From NCBI GenBank assembly GCA_030621845.1, contig JAUXHA010000002.1, forward strand, positions 1 to 64,000: DNA of 64,000 nucleotides, in the 5' to 3' direction. Of the stretch, positions 57,266 to 64,000 are shown in pieces (the stretch's first letter is position 1; each line of letters begins with the position of its first letter). Source of the DNA: Spongiibacteraceae bacterium (GTDB lineage Bacteria; Pseudomonadota; Gammaproteobacteria; Pseudomonadales; Dasaniaceae). Under the pieces are notes generated by a model that had not been told where the DNA came from, did not search any database, and saw only the letters and a program-made list of their open reading frames with translations. The position numbers and the translations under genes are program-made.

Positions 57266-58052
57266 AATGCGGAATAAATTCACCGCCATTCACATCCAAT
57301 CCAGCACCCGTCACCGCACAGGCATAATCAGATGCCAAAAAGATAACCGCCTTGGCACAATCTGCATCGTCGGGAATTTTTCCCAGTGGGATGTTTTTCT
57401 CCACATCAGCAATCATCGCCTGTTTATCGACACCGCTGTGTTTGGACATCATGTCGAAATAACCCTCGACCGGCGGCCCCCACATCCAACCCATAAAAGT
57501 GGAATTAACGCGAATATTATACTGCCCCAATTCCACCGCCAAATGAGAGGTCGCACTGTGCAAGGCCGCTTTGGAAGCACCATAACCGCCCTGGGTAGCC
57601 AGCGGCTTGCGTGTCACCATGGTGTTAACCATAACAATGGAACCGCCCCCCTGCTGCTTCATATGGGGAATCACCTCCAGCGTCAACGCCATCGTACCAA
57701 ACAGGTTCACCTCCATGGCTTGACGCCAACCATCCAGGTTAGCTTTTTCAATCGGCTCAAATGAACCCGGGTTGTAGGCACTATTGATCAATACATCAAT
57801 GCGACCAAATTGAGCGATCGTCTGCTCCACCAGGTTTTTACACTGCGCGCTATCGCTGATGTCGGTCACCACCTTCAACACCTTGGTTCCCAGGCCGAGC
57901 GCCTCCACCGCCGCTTCTGCATCGTCCAGTTTAGACGCCGTGCGAGCAGCAATCGCCAATTTTGCCCCCTCCCGGGCAGCATGTACGGCTAGGGCTATAC
58001 CCAGCCCAGGGCCAATACCCGAGACAATCACCACTTTATCCTTCAGTAACAT
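57264..58052 (-). CDS. Short-chain dehydrogenase/reductase
   Basis: The 262-residue classical SDR has the dinucleotide motif VIVSGIGPGLGIALAVHAAR, the NSAY strand (INSAYNPGS) and the catalytic YGASK. The residue 13 positions before that tyrosine is Thr (VNTMVTR) rather than the usual Ser. The substrate is unknown. I chose the ATG at 58052 because AGAGAGG lies just upstream; a longer frame from 58115 has no such site. Confidence 0.87.
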   Translation of the reverse strand: MLLKDKVVIVSGIGPGLGIALAVHAAREGAKLAIAARTASKLDDAEAAVEALGLGTKVLKVVTDISDSAQCKNLVEQTIAQFGRIDVLINSAYNPGSFEPIEKANLDGWRQAMEVNLFGTMALTLEVIPHMKQQGGGSIVMVNTMVTRKPLATQGGYGASKAALHSATSHLAVELGQYNIRVNSTFMGWMWGPPVEGYFDMMSKHSGVDKQAMIADVEKNIPLGKIPDDADCAKAVIFLASDYACAVTGAGLDVNGGEFIPH

Positions 58053-58287
58053 ATCAACCTCTCTTAGTCCGCCAGTTGTTTCCAGGGCCTTTAAATTAAC
58101 CGACTTCGCCAGCACTGGCTACAACCAAAACAGGCGAACACTTGATCCCACGCTGTATTAATTCGCTCTTTTTATAACAATTTTCACATAGCAATCAAAC
58201 ATTAATCCTGTGTTAATGCACCCCTGTCAGGACTGTGCTATAAAATGCCCTGGCATACTGGCTATATATCTCTGGAGTACCTCCCCG

Positions 58288-59616
58288 TTGTCCCTGTTGA
58301 AAAAACCCATACTGCTTCCCATCGGCATAATAATGCTTGCCAGTTTAATCGCTGCCGCACTGGTATTGAGCAAGCCTGAACCAAAGCAAGTAATCGTCGA
58401 ACAACAACCGCTACTGGTTAATGCTGCGCAGGCTGTGAAAGAAACCTTGCAAATATCAGTGCGCGCCCAGGGCACCATAACACCCCGCACGTCCACTGCT
58501 ATTATTTCCGAGGTGTCCGGTAAGATCATCGAAGTATCCACGCATCTTAAAGCGGGAGGATTTTTTAACCAGGGCGACATTTTACTGCGAATAGATGATC
58601 GTAATTACCGCGCCGAATTAAAACGCGCCGAAGCGGCAGTTGCCAGCGCCAAAAGCGCACTGGCAACCGAATTGGGAAAAGCTGAAGTCGCCCGTCAGGA
58701 TTGGATCAAATACCGCAGCACCGTCACTCGCTCGCAGACCGCTGAAGACCTCGCTCTGCGCAAACCTCAACTGGCTGATGCCCAGGCCAAACTGGATTAC
58801 ACCAGCGCTGACCTGGACCATGCCCGGGATCAACTCGAAAGGACGGTTATTCGCGCGCCTTATCAGGGGATTGTGCGCAGTAAGCAGGTCGATATCGGGC
58901 AGTATGTTAATGTCGGCAGTCAACTGGCCGACACCTTTGCTGTGGACATTGCAGAATTACGCATGGCCCTGCCTGACAGCAAGTTAAACTACCTGAACCT
59001 TCCCTCCTCTCACCTTGAGCACCAGGCTGATGCCTACCCACAGGTTGATCTCTACGCAGAAATTGGCGGCCAATTACACCAATGGCAGGGCAAGCTAATT
59101 CGAACCGAAGGCGTCTTTGATGAACGCAGTCGCGTCTTATTCGCCGTTGCTGAAATCGATGACCCCTATGGCCTTTCACACTTCCGGGAACAGCCTTTGC
59201 GCATTGGCACCTTTGTCAGCGCCCGCATCGAAGGACGCCAGATCGAGAACCTGGTGGTGCTACCACGGTATATTTTAAGAGCAGGCAACAAGATATGGAT
59301 TATCGATGAGCAACAGCGACTGCAAAATCGACAAATACAGATACTGCGTACCGAAGGGAAAAACATGTATGTCACCGCCGGTCTCAGCGAGGGAGAATTA
59401 ATCTGCCTGTCCAATATCAGTGGCGCCATTCCAGGCACTCTGGTTGCTGTTGCCAATATTACCCCGACCCACGACACTGACCATGAACCGAGCATACCCG
59501 AAGAGGCAGTGCCGGCTGATCACCCCCTTGATATCGCTCCGGCACCGGGTTTAATACCCTCAGACGATGAGCTCAATGTTGCCCCACCAGCGCTGGACAG
59601 GAATCACCCGGCATGA
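58288..59616 (+). CDS. RND efflux periplasmic adaptor subunit (pump B)
   Basis: The membrane-fusion protein has a membrane anchor (LLPIGIIMLASLIAAALVL), lipoyl-type half-motifs (LQISVRAQGTITPRTSTAII, GDILLRIDDRNYRAELKRAE), a helical hairpin and a beta-barrel domain. It also has a Pro/Asp/Glu-rich C-terminal tail of about 50 residues that pump A lacks. No ATG suits the start. I chose the TTG at 58288 with GGAG about 10 nt upstream (442 residues); the frame is open to 58210. It overlaps the permease gene by 4 nt. Confidence 0.88.
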   Translation: MSLLKKPILLPIGIIMLASLIAAALVLSKPEPKQVIVEQQPLLVNAAQAVKETLQISVRAQGTITPRTSTAIISEVSGKIIEVSTHLKAGGFFNQGDILLRIDDRNYRAELKRAEAAVASAKSALATELGKAEVARQDWIKYRSTVTRSQTAEDLALRKPQLADAQAKLDYTSADLDHARDQLERTVIRAPYQGIVRSKQVDIGQYVNVGSQLADTFAVDIAELRMALPDSKLNYLNLPSSHLEHQADAYPQVDLYAEIGGQLHQWQGKLIRTEGVFDERSRVLFAVAEIDDPYGLSHFREQPLRIGTFVSARIEGRQIENLVVLPRYILRAGNKIWIIDEQQRLQNRQIQILRTEGKNMYVTAGLSEGELICLSNISGAIPGTLVAVANITPTHDTDHEPSIPEEAVPADHPLDIAPAPGLIPSDDELNVAPPALDRNHPA

Positions 59617-62600
59617 ATACAAGCACACCCAAGCATAGCGGGATCATTGCCTGGTTTGCCAATAATGCTGTGGCCGCCAATTTATTGATGATAATGATTT
59701 TCGTCGTCGGTGGCTGGTCAGCCTGGAATACCCAACGCGCTTTAAACCCCAAGATTGAAGTCAACATCATTTCAGTCAACATGGTCTATCCCGGCGCCGC
59801 CCCGGACGAAGTGGAAAAGGGCATTATCCTCAAAATTGAAGAGTCCCTGAAGGACATTGAATCCATTCAGCGGGTTGATTCCACGGCCAATGAATCTCTC
59901 GCCACGCTGCGACTGGAAATTTACGACGACTATGATGTACTGGCCGTCATGGACGAAGTCAAAAGCGCCATAGACGCCATCAGCAGCTTCCCAGAACAAA
60001 CAGAAACACCGGTAATCAATCGTATCAAAGTCCGCGAACATGCCTCGCAGCTGCAAATATATGGCAACCTGGACGAGAGAAGCATGAAGAGGCTGGTGGA
60101 AGAGGTCAAGGAAGAGCTGTTACAGGACCCCGATATTGCCTATGCCACTATATGGGGTGACCGTGACTATGAAATTTCCATTGAAGTGCCTGAAGCTACC
60201 CTGCGCAAATACCACCTGACCCTGGAAAAAGTTGCCCTGGCGATCAGGGGCTCCTCTCTGGACTTACCCGGGGGCGCAATTAAAACCGAAAACGGTGAAA
60301 TTATGCTGCGCACCAAGGGCCAGGCTTACCAGCAAAAAGACTTTGAAAAAATTGTCCTGATCAGCAACCCCGATGGCACTCGACTCACCCTGGGTGATAT
60401 TGCCGCTATCGACGATGGCTTTGTCGAACAGGAAGGATATGCCCTGTTCGATAATAAATTCAGTATGGCCGTCACCATATACGCAGTGGGTGACCAGGAT
60501 ATTCTCACCGTGTCGCGCGCCAGCAAAAAATACATGGAAGAAAAACGCAAACAATTACCCCCCGGGGTTTATATCGACCACTGGGCCGACGTCACCTTCT
60601 ATCTGCAGGGTCGTCTGGACATGATGATGAAGAACCTGGCCATGGGTGGCCTGCTGGTATTTTTAGTACTCAGCCTGTTCCTCAATATCAAGCTCGCTTT
60701 CTGGGTAATGGCCGGCCTGCCGGTTTGTTTCCTCGGCGCGTTTATATTAATGCCGCTGGAATCATTCAATGTCACGCTGAATATGATCAGCCTGTTTGGT
60801 TTTATCCTGATTCTCGGCATCGTTGTCGATGACGCCATTATTATTGGCGAGAGTGCCAGCAGCAACTGCGAACAAAAAGGCCACAGCGTTGACAACGTTA
60901 TTGAGGGGGCCTTGCGCGTAGCCACACCGGCAACCTTCGGCGTGCTGACAACCATTATCGCCTTCATGCCGACGCTGTTTACCGAAGGTGTTTTATCCAC
61001 CTTCCCTGAGGCCCTGGGTTGGGTTGTTATCTTTTGCCTGATTTTTTCCCTGATCGAATCGAAATGGATTTTGCCCGCGCACCTGGCTCACAGCAAGCAA
61101 AGTAATGAAGGTATTTGGGGGGAGCTCAACAAAGTACCGGCCTGGACTAATCGCCATCTTGAACATTTTATCCATTATCATTACAAACCCTTTTTACTGA
61201 AATGTATTGCCAATCGCTACACCACCTTTGCCAGCTTTTTTGCCATGCTGATTCTGGTCGGCGGCCTGGTCGGCGGCGGCGTTATCCGCTATGTGTTAAT
61301 TCCATCCATACCCGGTGATTTTTTACAATCGAAACTGGAAATGGTCGAAGGTACTGCCGATGCTAAAACCCGTGATGCACAACAACATATTGCCCGCAGT
61401 CTGGAACAAGTCAATGAGCAGTACAAAATCGACTCCGGTAATGAAGACGGTTTCATCCATCATACGTTTACCTGGGGTTATGAGGGGCGCTTTGCCGACT
61501 CCATGCTGGAACTAACCAAGTCGGAACAGCGCGACATCAGTAGCGATGAAATTATTACTGCCTGGCGTGAACAGGTAGGCGAAATCCCCGGTGCCAAAAT
61601 CATCTCTATCTCCAATCTGCAAGGCATGAGCGGCCCTGGCATTGGTTTTAAATTAGTGGCAAAGGATTTTGATCAACTTAAAGCGGCCGCCGGAGAACTC
61701 GAGGAAAAACTGGCGAGCTACGATGGTATTTTTGATATTCGCAACGGTGCCAGTGCCATCAGGGATGAAATCACCCTGGGCATCAAACCCAGCGCCGAAG
61801 CCCTGGGGCTGTCAGTGGCCGACCTTGGCACACAGGTTAGGCATGCGTTTTATGGCGCCGAGGCCCAGCGCCTGCAACGCAGTACCAATGAAGTCAAGGT
61901 CATGGTTCGCTACCCCAAAGAGGAACGAAAAACCATTGCGGACCTGGAGAACATGTACATTCGCACCAACAGCGGTGACGAGGTACCGTTTAGTTCTGTG
62001 GCCACGATAAAAGTGGCTCCCGGTTACACCCAAACGACTCGTATTAATAGCGAGCGAGCCATCACCGTCTCCGCTGAAGCGAATAAAACACTGGTAGAGC
62101 CCTCTTCTCTGGTGGATGATCTTATCCGTAATTTTATGCCCGACTTAAAACAACGTTATCCCGGTGTTGATTACAAGCTTGATGGCGAGAGTGAAGAATC
62201 CGACAAGATGTTCGACAGTTTATTCTTTGGATTTGGCATTTCCTTATTCGGAATTTATGCCTTGTTAGCCATTCCATTGAAATCCTATCTGCAACCGCTG
62301 ATTATTATGGGGGTCATACCTTTTGGTGTGATCGGCGCACTTATCGGCCATATGTTGCTGGGCATTCCCTTTGATATGTTTTCTTTCTTTGGGGTCATTG
62401 CCCTCTCAGGTGTTGTCGTCAATGACAGCTTGATTATGGTCGACTTCGTGAATAAATCCGTAGCCAATGGCGTTGATAAACACCAGGCGGTGATTGATTC
62501 CGGCAGCAAACGTTTTCGCGCGATACTGCTAACTTCCCTCACCACTTTTTTTGGTTTACTGCCCATGCTGCTGGAACCCAGTTTACAGGCACAGATGGTT

Positions 62601-62774
62601 ATTCCGATGGCGGTATCATTGAGCTTTGGGATTATTTTCGCCACCGTAATCACGCTATTACTGGTGCCTAGTCTCTATATAGTGCTGGATGATTTCGCCA
62701 GACTATTGCCCGGTTACAAAGACCAGAAGACGGCAGCAAAAATCGTGAGCGCAGAAAACGCACAAATCTCTTAA
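59613..62774 (+). CDS. RND efflux transporter permease subunit (pump B)
   Basis: This 1053-residue RND pump belongs to the same subgroup as pump A: the N terminus is GIIAWFANNAVAANLLMIMI and the proton-relay region is GIVVDDAIIIGESASSNCEQ. The second half has FDMFSFFGVIALSGVVVNDS. It lies directly after its adaptor (ATGA overlap). As with pump A there is no outer-membrane factor gene. The substrate is unknown. Its stop overlaps the convergent dgkA by 4 nt. Confidence 0.93.
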   Translation: MNTSTPKHSGIIAWFANNAVAANLLMIMIFVVGGWSAWNTQRALNPKIEVNIISVNMVYPGAAPDEVEKGIILKIEESLKDIESIQRVDSTANESLATLRLEIYDDYDVLAVMDEVKSAIDAISSFPEQTETPVINRIKVREHASQLQIYGNLDERSMKRLVEEVKEELLQDPDIAYATIWGDRDYEISIEVPEATLRKYHLTLEKVALAIRGSSLDLPGGAIKTENGEIMLRTKGQAYQQKDFEKIVLISNPDGTRLTLGDIAAIDDGFVEQEGYALFDNKFSMAVTIYAVGDQDILTVSRASKKYMEEKRKQLPPGVYIDHWADVTFYLQGRLDMMMKNLAMGGLLVFLVLSLFLNIKLAFWVMAGLPVCFLGAFILMPLESFNVTLNMISLFGFILILGIVVDDAIIIGESASSNCEQKGHSVDNVIEGALRVATPATFGVLTTIIAFMPTLFTEGVLSTFPEALGWVVIFCLIFSLIESKWILPAHLAHSKQSNEGIWGELNKVPAWTNRHLEHFIHYHYKPFLLKCIANRYTTFASFFAMLILVGGLVGGGVIRYVLIPSIPGDFLQSKLEMVEGTADAKTRDAQQHIARSLEQVNEQYKIDSGNEDGFIHHTFTWGYEGRFADSMLELTKSEQRDISSDEIITAWREQVGEIPGAKIISISNLQGMSGPGIGFKLVAKDFDQLKAAAGELEEKLASYDGIFDIRNGASAIRDEITLGIKPSAEALGLSVADLGTQVRHAFYGAEAQRLQRSTNEVKVMVRYPKEERKTIADLENMYIRTNSGDEVPFSSVATIKVAPGYTQTTRINSERAITVSAEANKTLVEPSSLVDDLIRNFMPDLKQRYPGVDYKLDGESEESDKMFDSLFFGFGISLFGIYALLAIPLKSYLQPLIIMGVIPFGVIGALIGHMLLGIPFDMFSFFGVIALSGVVVNDSLIMVDFVNKSVANGVDKHQAVIDSGSKRFRAILLTSLTTFFGLLPMLLEPSLQAQMVIPMAVSLSFGIIFATVITLLLVPSLYIVLDDFARLLPGYKDQKTAAKIVSAENAQIS

Positions 62775-63127
62775 AGCAGAAAAATAATAGCGCCAACCAA
62801 CACCGCTGCCATAGCGCAGAACAACACCCCCGCGGCGGCAATATCCTTTGCTTTTTCGATTAGCGGGTGCTGATCGGGAACACAGGCGTCAGCCAAATAC
62901 TCGATGGCCGTATTCAATGCTTCAGCCATAATGACCAGGGCGATGGTTAAAATAATAATTAACCACTCGCTGCGACTGATCTCAAAAACAACGCCCATGG
63001 CTACCACCACCACGGTCGCCAGCAAATGAATTTGTGCATTGTGCTGGCCTGTAAACAACTCGCGGATGCCCTTAAAGGCATAGTGAAAACTCTTTACCCG
63101 TTTGGCCAGGCTAAATTTTTCATTCAT
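62771..63127 (-). CDS. dgkA: Diacylglycerol kinase
   Basis: This 118-residue integral membrane kinase phosphorylates diacylglycerol to phosphatidic acid, recycling lipid released during envelope glycan synthesis. It has three membrane helices and the family motif AEALNTAIEYLADAC, with the N-terminal amphipathic region FHYAFKGIRELFTGQHNAQIH. It overlaps the upstream aminopeptidase gene by 8 nt, so the two are probably co-translated. Confidence 0.93.
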   Translation of the reverse strand: MNEKFSLAKRVKSFHYAFKGIRELFTGQHNAQIHLLATVVVVAMGVVFEISRSEWLIIILTIALVIMAEALNTAIEYLADACVPDQHPLIEKAKDIAAAGVLFCAMAAVLVGAIIFLL

Positions 63128-64000
63128 GCTGTGAGTGATCCTTATTTTTTACCAGTGTAGCAGATGCACGTGATGACAAAAGCTGAAGCTGATGTTGTCT
63201 TTTTTCACGATCATAACGGGAAACAACAGCAACATCCCGGTAAAAATCAGCCATATTGCCCTGGTTATCCGCTATCAATTGCCCAAAAGCACTCAACCAC
63301 TGGTGATAATTAGCCAGCGTTGCCAGTTTTGCATTATTAAAATCCCGGCTCATCCAGCCATCATACTGCGTAGTTCCATCCCAACGCTGCTTAAAGGCCG
63401 CATAATCCTGCCGTTGTATTTGTTCCAGACGCTGCGCTTTTCGCCTGCGTTTTTGTTCATCACTTATTGGCAACTGGTATAAGGTCGCCAGGGAATCCCG
63501 GGCTCGCAACAAAGTGGTGACAAAATCCTGGTGAAGCTGTTGATCCAGAAGATAGTCCGCCATCAAATCATCCCGTTGCTGGTATGCCAGCCAGCGGCGC
63601 ACGCCCTCTATTTCAACTGCCCGGGCAAAACTTTCATTAAACGCTGTATCGCCTTTCAAATAGAGTTGCTGATGCGCCAACTCATGAAAGATCAAGCCTG
63701 CCAAACGCAGCTCATCGCGATCAATAAACGTATTTAATACCGGATCATCAAACCATCCCAGGGTCGAATAGGCGGCCACACCACCGACAAAGTAATCCAG
63801 CTTCTGTTCATCCAGCGATTGAGTAAAATCCAGCGCTTTTTGCTCGTCGAAATAACCCCGGTAAGCCACACAGCCCGCAATGGGAAAGCACCACTCTTTA
63901 GCCTCCACAGAAAATTCTGCAGCCGCATAAACATTCCAGACCGCATAAGGACGGTCCAAATCGACGTAATAACGATAGCTGTCATTGCTCGGGAGAGTGA
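63120..64000 (-). CDS. Predicted zinc aminopeptidase (COG4324 type), 5' end outside the window
   Basis: The frame is open to the right edge, so the N terminus is missing. The coding sequence does not begin at the TTG at 63959; upstream codons (SLPSNDSYRYYVDLDRPYAV) continue the family match. The zinc motif HELAH with a downstream Glu (FHELAHQQLYLKGDTAFNES) and the EGVRRWL segment are diagnostic of this predicted aminopeptidase family. The C-terminal half is helical and rich in Gln and Arg. The full-length protein would probably be a lipoprotein or membrane-anchored enzyme, but that part is not visible. Confidence 0.88.
   Translation of the reverse strand, partial: TLPSNDSYRYYVDLDRPYAVWNVYAAAEFSVEAKEWCFPIAGCVAYRGYFDEQKALDFTQSLDEQKLDYFVGGVAAYSTLGWFDDPVLNTFIDRDELRLAGLIFHELAHQQLYLKGDTAFNESFARAVEIEGVRRWLAYQQRDDLMADYLLDQQLHQDFVTTLLRARDSLATLYQLPISDEQKRRRKAQRLEQIQRQDYAAFKQRWDGTTQYDGWMSRDFNNAKLATLANYHQWLSAFGQLIADNQGNMADFYRDVAVVSRYDREKRQHQLQLLSSRASATLVKNKDHSQHE

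Overview
The window is chromosomal DNA from a gammaproteobacterium, probably an aerobic marine or aquatic member near the Cellvibrionales/Spongiibacteraceae. I place it from gene content and order, not from a marker-gene tree. The right-to-left run dnaE-accA-tilS-pyrG-kdsA-eno-ftsB-ispD-ispF-truD-pcm-nlpD-rpoS is the classical gammaproteobacterial order. RpoS, RapA, YejK, DUF1244 and DUF3820 proteins, LexA-type SOS boxes and a PEP-CTERM protein all fit.

Layout. 1-480: non-coding, with a nested inverted-repeat element and a terminator. 481-16863: housekeeping block on the minus strand, from dnaE to rpoS. dnaE carries an in-frame TAA at a position where a lysine is expected. 16969-25170: FMN-binding glutamate-synthase-like protein, small OMP, YejK, a mutarotase and a large membrane HD-GYP protein. 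25222-31565: an AT-richer accessory block with a four-gene, overlapping operon for a coenzyme-B12 glutamate mutase system (S, E and L components) plus an AMP-forming ligase. A divergent RraA-fold protein and an aminotransferase lie beside it. 31807-35879: a Marinobacter-type fatty acyl-CoA reductase fused in frame behind an AraC remnant, pyruvate kinase, and a small gene under a LexA box. 35899-43457: DUF3301, MATE pump, PilH-like regulator, DUF748, FKBP, a deacylase-like M14 protein and a small unknown. 43409-47744 and 58288-62774: two paralogous RND pump pairs without an outer-membrane factor. Between them lie arfB, a sigma-54-type promoter driving a PEP-CTERM protein, an NTF2-like protein, rapA, nhaA, dinB under a LexA box, small conserved proteins, a histone-like Lys/Ala-rich protein and an SDR. 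The window ends with dgkA and a zinc aminopeptidase cut by the edge.

How the genes work together. The left block covers replication, nucleotide, lipid, isoprenoid and LPS-sugar synthesis, cell division and the stationary-phase sigma factor. The block most likely to hold something undescribed is 25222-31565. Glutamate mutase would make 3-methylaspartate, yet the usual next enzyme, methylaspartate ammonia-lyase, is absent. A ligase with an altered A10 lysine motif, an RraA-like protein and an aminotransferase are present instead. A second candidate is the unknown 77-residue SOS-type protein at 35646-35879. No tRNA, rRNA, CRISPR array, insertion sequence or prophage was seen.
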